Source of the DNA: Hemileia vastatrix
Taxonomy: Eukaryota > Basidiomycota > Pucciniomycetes > Pucciniales > Zaghouaniaceae
DNA: 64,000 bases
Assembly (NCBI GenBank): GCA_030280995.1
Contig: JASXTE010000008.1
Location: forward strand, 16,196,212 to 16,260,211
Reading direction: 5' to 3'
In this document: positions 16,685 to 29,260 of the stretch, piece after piece
Position numbering within the stretch: the first letter of the stretch is position 1
How the letters are laid out: each line of letters starts with the position of its first letter
Program-made: the position numbers and the translations under genes
Notes under the pieces: model-generated
The model's database searches: none
What the model was told of the DNA's origin: nothing
The model's input: the letters and a program-made list of their open reading frames with translations, nothing else

Positions 16685-17657
16685 AGTCCTCCAAGACTTT
16701 AAACTGGCTACTGTTCAAAACGTTCTTTAAGGTTTTTTTTTACACGTATTTTGGATCTGTTTAGTCCTCCAAGACTTTAAACTGGCTACTGTTCAAGACG
16801 TTCTTTAAAGTTTTTTTTATTTACGAATTTTGGATCTGTTAGTCCTCCAAGACTTTAAACTGGCTACTGTTCAAGACATTCTTTACGGTTTTTTACACAT
16901 ATTTTCGATCTGTTAGTCCTCCAGGAATTTAAACTGGCTAATTTTCAAGACTTTCATTAAAGATTTTATATTGGAGCTGTTAGTCCTCCAAGACTTTAAA
17001 CTGGCTAATTTTCAAGACTGTCATTTTAGATTTTATCTTGGAGCTGTTAGTCCTTCAAGACTTTAAACTGAATTTCAAGGATGATCAAGATTTTATGGAT
17101 ATTTTTGGAGACGGATTTTTTTTTTTTTTTTTTTATCAATAAAATGTTAGGTCCACCAAGACCTTAAACTGGAGTGTTATCAAATGTTAGGTCCACCAAG
17201 ACCTTAAACTGGACTATTATCAAGTGTTGGGTCCACCATGACCTTAAACTGGATTTCTTATCGATTAAATGTTTGGTCCACCATGACTTTAAACTGGTAG
17301 TTCATTCATTGTTTAGTCCACTATGACTTTAAACTGGAAAATTAATATCTGCAGGATAATTCAACATTCATTGGACCACTATGGCCTTATACTGGATTAC
17401 TTGTCGATCAAATGTTTGGTCCACTATGACATTAAACTGGATTATCAAATTTATTCAATCTTTGGTCAAGCCTAGGCCTTACTTAGGAATATATCAAGAT
17501 ATTTATGCACTTAAACGATCTTTGGTCCACCAAGACCATAAACTGGCAATCGATTATATGTTTGGTCTACCAAGACTTTAAATTGGAATGTCAATCTTGT
17601 TTGGATAACTCAATTCAATCTTTTAATTTATCACTGTCCCCTAAGACTCTAAACTGG
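16685..17657 (+). repeat. Array of 16 hairpin-tail motifs in the Elem2 3' UTR
   Basis: Copies start at 16685, 16763, 16841, 16915, 16982, 17049, 17150, 17190, 17230, 17275, 17315, 17373, 17418, 17524, 17564 and 17635; a degenerate one lies near 17464. Stem classes are AGTC/GACT (first half) and GGTC/GACC (second half), with a few G-U pairs and four weakened stems (16915, 17373, 17418, 17635). Loops fit YNNNAW (CTCCAA, CACCAA, CACTAT). The tail TTAAACTGG is the most conserved part. Spacing varies from 40 to about 106 nt. Small frames across this region are by-products. Confidence 0.9.
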
Positions 17658-18313
17658 TTATTCAATTATTTCTGGAATTGGGTGCTGATAGCTTTAGGAG
17701 GTTAAAACTTTAGGTGGTGATGATGCTAAAGAAAGCATAATGGTTAATTAGGTGAAATTTGTGGCGCTTTAACATGGTCTAAAGTTAAAATTATTATTGG
17801 AAGCCTGGCAAAAGTATTTTATGGGTTTGCTGTATAGAAAAGTTTGAAAATTGTGATGAAGGAATCAGAAGTTAGGATGGTAGTTGGATTTTAGGGAATG
17901 ATTTTTTTTTAGTGCCTCATAGTTAGGCCATTTTTTTGGTGTGAAGCTTGGAGGACCTTATGGCGAGATTGGAATCATAGAATTCGGCTCAGTGGGGGGC
18001 CCTATGAGGTTGGAATCAGGAGTATTCGGCTCATAGGAAGATCCACTCTCTCAATGCTGTGACAAGAAGGAAGACTGGTTAATGGGAGTCTGAAGGGATT
18101 CAAACCTTGCTCTCGTAGTGGAATTATCACAAGATTTATATTATTTTATTTTATGTTATATCAAGCCAGAGAAGAAAGAAAAAAACATTTATGTTGAAAG
18201 TTAAAGAAGACCAGCTAAAACAAATTTATCAAATTATTTTATTAGAAAAGATAATTCTTTTGGAATTGCTCAACCACTTATTCAAAGTTATAAGAATGGG
18301 GACATTCTCGATT
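17658..18313 (+). other. Distal Elem2 3' UTR
   Basis: No convincing coding frame. It holds a short direct repeat with GGAATCA and ATTCGGCTCA near 17968-17993 and 18010-18031. Nothing else stands out. Confidence 0.5.
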
Positions 18314-18323
18314 GGAGGGAGGA
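18314..18323 (+). other. Elem2 polypurine tract
   Basis: GGAGGGAGGA lies directly against the 3' LTR start TGTGGTA. Confidence 0.85.
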
Positions 18324-19459
18324 TGTGGTAGCCTAAAGTTTAGTACGGCACCCAAGTATGTAAATGGAGTTATCACGGCATGCAAGATTGGCGTTATTAT
18401 TTTTTATAAAAGGGTTTTATTTAATTTATTGGAGTTTAAAATATGAAGAAATTGGTCACGAGTGAATGCCTACACGAAACAATTTATTTTACGGAGAAAA
18501 CTTATTTTTACGGTCTAAAAAATTTATAAGTATTAAGTCGAGTCACTCAAGAACCTTGGGAAATTTTCCCAGAATTTTTACTATTTTTCTTAAATTTTTA
18601 AATGAATTTTAAGGTTTTATAGAAATATTTACGTTTTCAAAAATTACTTAACTTTGATGAATTTTCACGGGGTAATTAGAGCTGCGCAGACTACCAAAAT
18701 TAGTTTGGTATGTAAAGGGGAAGTAGCTCTATTATGTGTAATTTTTCTAGATTTTTTATTATGGTTTTAAGGTTCTAAATTGAGTCCGGAAGTCCGGACG
18801 GACTCCGTTTCCACTCCGTACGGACTCCGTACGGACTCCGCTTTGACTCCGTACGGGCTCCGGATTGACTCTGGAAGAGCTCTGGAGGGGAAAACTTAGG
18901 CACGTGACTAGGAATACTTAAGCGCTTCTCAAACTCGAAATTGAGAGGGGGGACATATCATACAGCTTAATCATTAACCACCACAGACTCATTTTTTATT
19001 ACTCAACAAATTAAAATAACTTTTAATACCCTTATAACATTATTATTTTTTTACATAAAATTTTAGAAATACTACTCAACAATTAAAATCACACTTCATA
19101 CAGGGTATCTTTAGAAAGGTCTTCATCACTGGGACTTGATTATTGCTGTCTCATAAAAATTAAAAATATTATAAAAACATAAAAGTCAATCTTTTCAGAT
19201 CTTTCACTGGTACACCTTAATTGTTGTCATCAGTATTTCTTTTATCAACAGCCACTCTCTTTAAATCTCAATAAGCGTTAAATATTTTAGAGTTTCATTA
19301 TTTTTTTTATCAATCAGATCTAAGTAGATTGGTTAGCTTAGTGATTTAGAATTCCCATTTTGTTATTTTTATTGGAAGGACGGGGTTTTCAGCTAAATCC
19401 ACATATCTCCTCCGGATTCTGCTTACAGCAAGGCAACTGTAAGAGTTTACCTTACCATA
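18324..19459 (+). repeat. Elem2 3' LTR
   Basis: 1,136 bp, nearly identical to the 5' LTR apart from fewer GC-rich repeat units. The base after it begins Elem3 gag on the minus strand. Confidence 0.95.
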
Positions 19460-19882
19460 ACACTTTCCAAGTATAATGTTGGTTGTCCAGTGAAAAAGAT
19501 TCATACCACATTAAAGCTACATTGGAAAATAAAGAAATTAATTTAGAGACAATTTCTTCATCTGGAAATTTATAAGAGTTTTTCAGATTATCAATTCTCT
19601 GAACAAAGTGTTGCCAGTCAGATGAAGAGTCACCATCAAAGTGGGATATTGATCCAGTTTGTACCAATTTTTCTGGCTACTGGGATGGTTCATCATTTGG
19701 TTGGAATTATTTAACATTAATAATTCTTGAAGTTTAGCCAGGTGTTCAAAAATTTCATTATTTACAGAAAAAGTTGGTTCATGGCCATTAAAAGAGTTTT
19801 TGCTAGTAGAAAAAGATTTTACAGACTCATTGTCAGTTTTTTTAATGGCTGAAATATGGGGAAGAAAAGAGTTTCTCTGTTC
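19460..19882 (-). pseudogene. Elem3 gag, capsid part
   Basis: Minus-strand reading gives the capsid-like block DGDSSSDWQHFVQRIDNLK, matching Elem1 about residues 200-245 and Elem8 58370-58530. It is cut at 19460 by Elem2. Frame breaks occur near 19640. Confidence 0.85.
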
Positions 19883-19887
19883 AGGAT

Positions 19888-21389
19888 TTTCAGGCTGAGT
19901 TCAAGTACAAAGACATGAACTAGCTTGAATGGTCAGTTTTCTAGAAGATTTTAATGGTCCTATATGAATACTGTAATATAAATCCAACAAATAGTAAAAT
20001 ATAATCAAAAATAACAGTCTCAGTAATAAAATTCTCACTATGTTTATATGTGGCTTACAATCTTTGTAGTTGGTAGAAAAATAGATTTTAATAATTCAGA
20101 TACTATTAAAAAGTCTTATAAAAGTACTAATTGAGATGTATTGTAATTTATTTGGTTATATTGATTGGATTATAATGATAAAGAATGTAGAAACAAGACC
20201 CAAACACCTCCTCCTTTTATACACACTGAGTTCCCCAATGATTCCCTTGATGTACCACCCAATACACAGTTAATAACGCCTCCAAACCACTAATAGACAT
20301 GTCCATCAACATTCCCAGTAACCCATGACATGATTAGAAGAGTAACAACCATCAAAATCCTGTATTAATAAGGAAAATCCATCAAAAATAAATAATAAGA
20401 CAAAAAGAGAGTATATGCGTATTAAACAATAATATAAAAGACAAAAGAGGAAATTTTTAAGGTTAATAAAAGCTTAATAATAAGGGAGATTCACTGTAGA
20501 AGAAATGGGGCTAATCCTGACATTATACTATGTGAAATTCCCATTCAAAAATACTCAATATTGACTGGGAAACCACCCAAACACTCAAAAAAGAGCGTGA
20601 GATGTGGGGTAACTACATGCAGTCCTTGGCAGGCGCTTGCACGGGTAAATCCTTGACTAAATTTAGGAAAATTTAAGTGTGGTGATGAAATAAGACACCA
20701 AGATTGAGGTTATTAATGAAATTAGTGCATATAAACAGGGTCAATGCATTATTAATTAAGCTAGGACACTAAAAAAGCGCCTCTTGCCTATTTTAGCGTG
20801 TTTCCCCACAGTGGGCATAGAATGTGGGGTAATTATAGTGTGAAAAAGCTAACTTTGCTAAAAATGAAGTTATTCACATGGAAAAAAAGCAGGCAGTATG
20901 TGGCCAGTACACAGAAGCCATTTCTGGCATAAAAAACATCAAATTTGAAAAGTGTTATTTTTATGCATTTAAATAGTTAAATCAATGGTCCTAAATGAGA
21001 CAAATAGATCTGTCAAAGCGCATTTTTGATATTCTCAAATTTATGGCACATATAGTCAACTTTTAAGTGAAATAAAGCGCATTTCTTGTTTTTTGCATAA
21101 AAAAGTAAAAATAACAGCTTTAAGTGTACTTAAAAATTATGTATCCTTATACTTAAGGTTCTTAAGATTACCCTAATATATTCCAACTTAATATTAAGTA
21201 TATAATACTTATAAAAGGTGGATATATGCGTGTATATAAGGTGTTATAATGGCATATTTTGTATATTATCATAATTTTACTTATGTATACTGTTTGTGTA
21301 CTATTAATTATTATTCCCATGTATAGTTCATGTGTTTAACATAACTTATAAGTACTTTTTACTCAGTCCTGGGGATATACAGGCTGACA
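19888..21389 (-). repeat. Solo LTR of the Elem1 family
   Basis: 1,502 bp, TGTCAGCC at 21389 to CCTGAAA at 19888 on the minus strand, flanked by a perfect 5-bp target duplication ATCCT (plus-strand AGGAT at 19883-19887 and 21390-21394). It carries the TATA box at 20213-20221. A solo LTR arises by recombination between the two LTRs of a full element. Confidence 0.95.
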
Positions 21390-22845
21390 AGGATCCTTTC
21401 CTTTATTCTTATGCAGCTTATTGGCAGCACTTTCATCTACACCATAATGATTGATGGTTAAGGCTGAAAATGTTTCATGTAGGTCAGACACATAGTTTTT
21501 TATCCTTGGAATTTTAGACATATGGTCATTCATTTTTGAAAGGGATGAAACATTTCTGTCCTCAGAAACTGTGTTTTTGGTACTCAGTGCATGGAAATCA
21601 TTTTTTAGCTCTTTCAACTCATTGTGTAGAGACTTAATTTCATTTTTCAATGAATAATTTTCCTCAATAAGGGGTTTTAATTCACTCAAGGTTATATGCA
21701 GATTGATATTCTTATCTGAGATAGCTCTATGGTCACTTCTTATTTGTTTCTGTTGGCTAAGAACAATATTCAATGTTTCTTTGATTTTAAAATAAGCTGT
21801 ATCTTGTACAGGAGAACTCACTTTACAATGCAAGTGAAAATTATTAAATCTATCACTCTCACGTACTAATACATCTCTCAAATGTTTGTCTTTCACAACT
21901 TTAAAATCAAGTGTATCTTTCAATATCTCCTCAGAAGTTTACTCAAGTAAGGTATAGACTTCATGGGAAACAGAATCATTCTTAATTGCAAGAGAAGGAT
22001 TAATTAAAGAAGTAGAAGTCCAATGTAAATTTTCATCAAATGATAATTTGCTTATTACATCATTGGGGCTACTCATTAAAGGAAGTTGTTTTTTTATGGT
22101 TTTAACTGTTTTTTCACCATGATCCAGAATATTACCTGTGGAGGAAGATTTGTTATTATACATACCAACATGTTTATCAAACAAATTACTTCCCATGGAA
22201 AGGGAGGAAATTTCCCCTGTGCCTTCTCTCTTCTGCCTCCCTGATAAGGATGGGGCTGAGGAGATGGATGGTATTTTGGTGTCGTGGATGGGCCAGGGTG
22301 TTGAGCTGTTGGTTGCTGAACATTCTGTTGGTAATGTTTCATCAAGTAATCCCATTTCCACTTCTCCACCTGCAGAGTGCTTTGATTTTGAGTGAAGAAT
22401 CTGGGTACTTGATGAGGATGAGGTTGAGGCTGAGGCTGAGACTGAGACTGAGAGGCTGGGAAAGGAGGAGGTTGAACCTGTTTGGTATTTAATAACTCCT
22501 GCATCTGTTGCCAGAGTGTGTCTACTCTTGCCTTGTATTTCATACTTTTTACCTTCAGTTCTTTTATGTGACTGGAAAGGTTGTTTATTTGTTGAGTCAG
22601 AGGTTTTTTTTTATTCTTATACCCTTTAGTGGATTTTTGTGATTTATCTGAGGTTTTGCTTCTTTCAGAGGTGTTTGTTGAGGGGGGTTCTCCACTTCAC
22701 CTGCCATTTCCACGTCCTGAAGCTCTTTTTTCAGCTGAATAATTTTTTAAGCTAATTTAGAAGAACCTACAGATTCAGTGTGAACATCCACTTCAATTTA
22801 ATCCACAGGTAAGTTATCCATGCTGTTAGCCAAACTACTGGACAT
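21390..22845 (-). pseudogene. Elem3 gag, N-terminal part with both overlapping frames
   Basis: ATG at 22845 (minus). Two frames overlap as in Elem1. ORF-a (22543 down to about 22200) has the coiled coil, a Gln/Pro-rich linker, KWKWDYL and an HPYQGG basic tail; its closing TGG-TAA has become TGG-GAA. The Pol frame runs 22361-21395 with one TAA at about 21936-21938 where Elem8 has AAA. The later part (DHRAISDKNINL and following) is predicted coiled coil. The ORF-a start region also carries a stop near 22800. Confidence 0.8.
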
Positions 22846-22850
22846 AAAAA

Positions 22851-23363
22851 CTGTGAACAAAGAATAAGAATGATTTTAATGATTCAAATTAGTATTTTCA
22901 AAATAAAATATAATCAAATGATTTTTTAACAAAAACAAAAAATTTAAATTTTTATTCAAAAATCAATTAATTAACAAAAAATGTAATACAAAAAATATGT
23001 AATTACAATTTTTTATTAAGAAATACCAATAATTATTATGGGACCAACCAATAAGGGTTTAATAAGTTAACCAAAAATAATTGATACCAAAAAATATATT
23101 GGCAATAATGGGACTAAGCACTAAGTACTATTATGGTCAACCAATAAATCAAAAAAAAATTTAATAAAAATTAATTTAATAATTTATTAAAAATTTAATG
23201 ATCTTCTAGGACTAAGAGTATAGCTCTATTATGGTCAAATAGGAATAAATAATTAATAAAAAATTTGAACACTTACACTCAGTGATTCAGCAATTAAGCC
23301 ACAATCACTTTTATTGCAATAAAAATTTAATAATATAAGTGAGAGGTGCAAAGGTTAACTTAC
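22851..23363 (-). other. Candidate leader intron in Elem3
   Basis: Minus strand: GTAAGT at 23363 and TTCTTTGTTCACAG ending at 22851, five bases before the gag ATG. Around the donor, CACTATAGTAAGTTAACC matches the Elem8 donor context at 56178-56195. The 513 nt between are AT-rich and non-coding with short repeats (CTATTATGGTCAA). Confidence 0.45.
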
Positions 23364-23545
23364 TATAGTGATCAAGAAATTACTTCAAAATTATATATTA
23401 TTTAATATATTATAAACCCAAAAGTTCAAAACCAAGTTTTAACCACAGCTGCGGCAAAAATTTGCTTTTTTTTTAGTTGGTCTGTGCGCAATGTCGTTTG
23501 TCTCAAGTTGGCGTATTGTAGTTGTCATTTTGAAAGGCCCTCAAT

Positions 23546-24836
23546 TGTTGGAGGGTTGTCTAGAAGAAGAAGAAGGAAATAAAAGGGAACTAGGATAAGG
23601 TGATAAGATAGTATTTAATAATAAATGAGATTTAAAATTCTAAGGAAAATAAGAGGGAGAGATAAATAAATGCAACAACAATTTTCTGAGTAGAGACACA
23701 ACGGGAGGTTCAATTTATACATAATAATATTTATTTTTAATACATTTTATCTCAGTGTGCAGTTCACAATTATTATTATTAATAGACTTAGAGCAATCTT
23801 TAATAATTTATATACTATTTATATTAGATTGTAATACTAATAAAAATAGAAATAAATGTATTATAAAATATATGTTCAAGTTGAGTGTATAACAAGTGAT
23901 AGGGGCTACAGGGGGTTACCCAAGGCTTTTATATAGGCAATAGGCCCTCTGAAGCGCCATAATAAAGTATATACAAAGCATAATAAAAATATAATAACAA
24001 ATAACTATTGTTGAGTAAATGCAAGTGGAAATATGACACAATTAACTAAGACACATGAGTTAGAGCCCAAATATCCACCAATTTAAACCCAAAAAAGTTA
24101 CCATAAAATTAGTGAGTAACTAAATAAGTTTGAGACACATAAAAATTATTAATTTATTTTAAAACATGTCTTATAATCTTTTAAGTAATAACCAATTTAA
24201 ATGAAACATGAAAAATAGACTTATTTTAAAACATAAAAATAATGTAATTAATTAATTTAGCATAAGACATGAGTAATCAATTATTTAAATTACTTTTATT
24301 AGTGTAATAATTATTTTAAATTAAAACAAATACTTATTATAACAAAATTACTAAATTTCAGAATAGAACATTAATAATTTATTTAATAAAGTGCTTTAAC
24401 TTGTTTAATACTTTGATGACACAATTAGGAATCAAAAAAGCGCCCAATATAATTTTTAATAACATATGTAAGGTTGTATTTAATAAATAAATTTAATTAA
24501 TTAATTTAACTACATTATAAGTTAATTCTATACTTATAATTATAATATATGTTTATAATTAATTAATTATTAATTTATATTTATTAAATACATAAAAAAG
24601 CACTATAATTTATAGAATATAACATTTATTATGCTTAATTTAAATGTATATATAATTTATATAATAATAAAATTAATATAATACTTATTTTACTTATATT
24701 TAATAAAACACTTGTATAATTTAATTATGAAATATAATATTAATTTATATACATAATAAGCATATTTTTATGCCCTTTTTTGGTTCCATTAAATTGACAT
24801 AACATCTACTGGGCTCCTGGTATAGCCTGTCTGACA
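23546..24836 (-). repeat. Elem3 5' LTR
   Basis: 1,291 bp on the minus strand, starting TGTCAGACAGGCTATACC and ending CCTCCAACA, followed by a primer-like ATTGAGGGCCTTTC. Related to the LTRs of Elem8 and Elem9. Very AT-rich distal half. Confidence 0.85.
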
Positions 24837-25046
24837 GGTCCAGTCCAAAAAAAAGATTGCTGAGTGTTATCCCTCCAATAAGTAAAAATTATGGGATTCC
24901 ACCAGTGATACAACACCAATCCAAAGAAACAAAAACATAAGGAGCCAGTCCAAGCCAGTTAAAATTCATAGAAGACTAAAAACCTGAATAAAAAAGAGAA
25001 CTAGAATTAAACTAGGACAAAACCAAAGGTCTGAGACAGAAATTCT

Positions 25047-25334
25047 GGAGTAACTGTTCTAAAAAGCAGCCAGCTCATCAGTTACCCCCACACTTTCCAA
25101 TATAAAGTCTAAGGCCCCCCCTTGGTACCCTCTATCAAAAACACAACATCTAACACAAACATCCACACAGTGAGACAAACAGCCTTTGAAGACCAAAGAA
25201 AATTAATTTAAACTCATAGAGGACTTAAAAACTGTTAAAAGAAACCAATTCTAAGGTTCAAACAAATAAAGAGAAAGGTTTGGAAGTAGAAATTATTGGG
25301 TAACTGTTCATGGAGAAGTAATCCCATCAGTTAC
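25047..25334 (-). other. Two copies of the large UTR hairpin in Elem4
   Basis: Inverted repeats at 25047-25056/25079-25088 and 25300-25306/25328-25334 share the GTAACTG/CAGTTAC stem. They are homologous to 15649-15689 of Elem2 with a compensatory base pair. The flanking sequence 24837-25430 is non-coding 3' UTR. Confidence 0.6.
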
Positions 25335-25459
25335 AGCTACACTTTTCAAGTTCAAATCTAGAAGCCCCACACACAAGCACCCTCTAAAAAAGGTTACCAT
25401 AACAACTTTTGTTCTGAAACAAAAAAAACTCAAAGTAATTTAATGAAAGGTCCATATTT

Positions 25460-28400
25460 TATCCTCCTTTCACAGTCACTCTTAAACACTTCTAGTGCCG
25501 CTAGGATAAAACCTCTTCAATTGATCTTCAGCCACTCTTTTCTTTAAAACAGCACCATCCAACCCTTCTAAATATAAGAACCTCCAGAATCCTGAGATCT
25601 AACTCTGTAAGGTCCATTTAACTTTTTAGAAAAAATGTTTCCCTAAAGACTCTCCAAGCTTCTTATATCCACACCAACACAAAAAAATTAGGCTTTAAGG
25701 TGTTCCTGAGTCTATGAGCCATATTCTTTTTGCAGTATCAGACTGATTTATTTCTAATTTTCAAAATTCTAGAGTATGCCTTCTCTTTTCATCTCTCTTT
25801 AAATTCCAACTGCTTTATCCTGGCACAGAGAAAACCTTCTCTTCAGTGTACTTCATCCCAATCAATTCCAAGATAAGAAAATGCTTCCAAGTCCACTGGT
25901 AAAACTGATTTCTGTCTAAATATTGGCTCATATGGACAGTTTCCAGTTTTCCTCTTCACAGTGACTCTATCCAAAAGTATTACCAAGGGCAAGTAATGCC
26001 TTCACTTTTCAGAACTATCTCCACACATATTCACCAAAGAATTCTTGATAACTTGATGTCCTCTTTCAACCATGCCTTCAGCTTCAAGATAATAAGTTGT
26101 GGCCACTCTGACCTTTGAAACAATTCTAAAAACAGCATAATTGAATTAAGCACCAAAATTTGGCCCACTATAAATAGTCACCATTTTCATCAATCCATAT
26201 CTATATACCCATTCCTTCTTGAAAAATTTATCCACATTTTTAGCAGTCAAATTAACCAGAGGCATTTCCTGAACCCAACCACATAAATCATCCCTGGAAA
26301 TAAGCAGATATTTATGCCTACCCTCTTTGATATGTAAATTATCAAGGCTGAATCTTCCAAACAAAGCTTATTCACAAGTAGTATGACCAATTTCTTTTGG
26401 TTTCAAGTGACTTCTCCTTTGGAATGCTTCACAATATTGAACCCACACTGTACATCCAACTTCATACCAGGTCACTAAAGTCTGTCTTCTAATCTTCTAT
26501 AAGTCTCCACAAAGCCTCTATGACAAAGGTATTCATAAAAAGATTTCAACACAGCTTCTTGAACCTTCTTCTGAGTCAATAACACTTGAGGAATTGGATG
26601 CTTCCTCCACATCAATATTCTACCAGAAACATAGAGACCAGGACTTTTTCTTCTGATTGCCAGCCAAGTTTCATCATCAAAACTATCTAGCCTCTCTAAG
26701 GTCAACATATATTCAAACATAATGAAATAAAGCTCAGATTGACCCCAGTTCTCATCTTCAAAATCTAACAAAACAGCATTGAAGGGTACAACCTTGCATC
26801 AAAATCACCAGTATGCACATGAGCCACTTGACCAGCCCACTCAGATCACCAATATTTGAATTTTGGCACATACTTCTCTTTTTTTGAAGCCTCAGAGAAT
26901 CTAGTTCACCCAAACAAACACCATTTTCCAAATTTGATCCATCCCAAAAAACAGCCCCATCTTCATCAACAAAAACAATCTGATCACCAGAATATAGATC
27001 AGATCCAGCCAGTTTAGCCTCTTGGAGGAGGGCAGAAAAATCTTCAGCATCTTTTGTGAAGTTTTTAACCACTGGAAAGTCTTCATCAAACTCTTCAGAA
27101 TAAGAATCTTCATCTGTTGGTGGCCTCCTTGATAATACATCAGGAATAGTAAACGTTTTTCCTGGCTTGTGTATCAAGTTAAAAGAAAAATGTTGAATAA
27201 TTTCCACCCAATTAGTAATTGAAGAATTTGGAAGACTAGGTGTATTAGTCATCTTAAGCAAGGATCTCACATCCCCCAGAAGCTTAAAATGCTGACCCCA
27301 AAAAAAAGTCTGTAGCTTCTTCAAAATATTTACTACACCACATAACTCCAATTTAGGCCGAGAACACCTAGCTTTCACCTCATTAAAGAAAACTAACTCA
27401 TACCTTACTGACCTTACCCTTATATTTTTATCCTATTGAGACAAGAAATCACCAGAAATAATAAAACTTGATTCCACTGCTAGATATACTTTTTCAGAAC
27501 CAACACCATAATACAATTTTTGATGCACAATATCTTCACCAACAACTTTTTTCAACTTCTGGAAAGCTTCATCACACGTTCCAGTCCATTTCCAATATGC
27601 ATCTTTTCTGGTTATTTTCTTCAAAGGTGAAGCCAACAAAGAGAAATCCTTAATAAAACTCATGACATACACACACACACACCCTCAAACCCCCTTACTT
27701 CAGTAGTATTTTTAGTTCTTAACCATGACTGAATTTTATCAATTTTTATCTTTGCAATAATCCTTCCCTCCTTGCACACAACATTACCCAGAATTCCCTA
27801 TGCAGGAACACAAAAATACAATTTTTAGCCAGAAATAGTGAAACTTGCTTCTAGATTCTGAAAAACACTCTCTCTAGATCTATTGTATTTTTCCAAAAAA
27901 AACTCCTTATACCATGGTTTTACTTCAACACCTCATTAATATAATCAGTAGTTGGACCTTTAATTAAATTATCATCAATAAAAATACCAGCATGAGTAAG
28001 AACCTCATCCTGTGAAATCCATGTCATTTGTGCTTGATAAATTTCCAATGAATAAGTTGCTCCTTGAGGTAATCTAGTGAGTTGAAATCTTCCCAAATGA
28101 GTCTCAAAATTTGTGAGAGGTCTTAAATCCACATGAAGCCACCTCTCATCATAACATCCCATAATATCTTCCAAACCATAACACACCCTTTCAGGAAAAT
28201 CTTCAACAAAATACTCTGCACTAGGTGGCATTTCAGCATCCTTTATTGTGACCCTATTCAAGGCTCTAAGATCATTAAACACACTCAAATCTCTATTTTG
28301 CTTCTTCACATAGAAAACAGGACTATAATAACTAGATGTTGACTATTTACATAACCCAGTCATGACTCTTTCCCTAACAGTAACCACAAAATTATCTTTG

Positions 28401-29260
28401 ATAGCAGCTGGAATTAGAATTGGTTTGATTTTTCAAGGCTTATAGAAAACCACAGGAATAAAGTAAGGTTCCCCATAAGAGTATTTCAACATACCCCTTT
28501 CCTCTTCAACAAATGTCACCGCTTTCTCCCTCAGCACAATAATGTGCAGAAAAGACTTCTTTACCTCATCAGAAAACCACCCATCAGGACCAAAATTAAC
28601 AACTTTCAACCTTTTCACAGTTACTCTAGCAGTTTCCACAAATTCAGGAGGATTCTTTACCAGAGGAGTACACTACTTATTTCTTGATAAATGAGGTCTA
28701 TTCAACAAAGCATTCAAGCCAACTGGAAAAGGCTCTTTTAAAGGACTAATCTTCTGAGTTACCTTCTTGTATTTAGCTTCTCTATCTTCAACTTGAGAGA
28801 TCTTCAGGAATTCTTCATCACCATACCTTCAACAAAAACCAAGGGTTTTTCCATTGCTCACATTTTTGGCCAAGGTAATGTTTTTTGAAAGGTATAGAAG
28901 AAACCCTAGCAGTGCCAAATTGGGAGAACTTACTTTTATTCCCAAATCTCACCACTCCAAAGATTTTTCTTAAATTAAGATATTCATCTTCACTTCCAGC
29001 TTCTAAAACTTCAAATCTTGATCCATCTTCAGAGCCACATCTTCTTAAATTGTGCAGTTTAACCTCATTCTGCAGGTCCGGAAATTGATCTTGCTGATCT
29101 TCACAAAAAAAAAATTTTCTTCTTTCTTCAATATCTTCACATTTTTTTTCATTATCTTCTTGAATTATGTTGAGATTTTTTTCTTCTTTTCTTGAGTTTT
29201 CTTCTGACCTACAAAAATAACCAGGGGTTTCCCAAATTCTCACAGGTATGGCCAAGGTAA
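25460..29260 (-). pseudogene. Elem4 pol remnant
   Basis: Pieces in Elem2 Pol order, read right to left: N-terminal region with LQNEVKL (about 29050), RT start (28433-28639), RT core with VFNDLRALNRVTIKDA (27920-28309), RT thumb (27433-27678), RNase H with SRPKLELCGV (26758-27378), linker and integrase zinc region (26475-26771), integrase core (26146-26364) and GPY-like tail to about 25480. Stops and frameshifts separate them. In the integrase core the second catalytic Asp is lost (YSGP where Elem2 has VDGGP). Confidence 0.9.

Larger units (their letters stand above)
8446..19459 (+). mobile_element. Elem2: complete Ty3/gypsy element with giant 3' UTR
   Basis: About 11 kb: 5' LTR 8446-9626, Lys-type primer site 9629-9645, gag 9803-11008, pol 11065-15243, non-coding 15244-18313, polypurine tract, 3' LTR 18324-19459. 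The two LTRs differ by only a handful of substitutions, one T-run change and copy number of a GC-rich minisatellite, so the element is young. Both main frames are open. The right flank is ACAC and the left flank also reads ACAC, but the left copy overlaps the end of Elem1. The 3' UTR carries arrays of hairpin-plus-tail motifs. Confidence 0.95.
19460..24836 (-). mobile_element. Elem3: 5' part of a chromovirus
   Basis: Minus-strand element with its 5' LTR at 23546-24836, leader with candidate intron, gag start at 22845, and gag to 19460, where Elem2 interrupts it. Protease and pol are not in the window. A solo LTR (19888-21389) splits the gag. It is closest in gag sequence to Elem8. Confidence 0.85.

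Noticed and set aside
16685..17657. CRISPR-like array of short repeats and spacers
   Set aside because: Repeats vary in sequence, spacing runs from 40 to about 106 nt, spacers are alike AT-rich DNA, the host is eukaryotic, and the array lies between pol and the 3' LTR of a retrotransposon.
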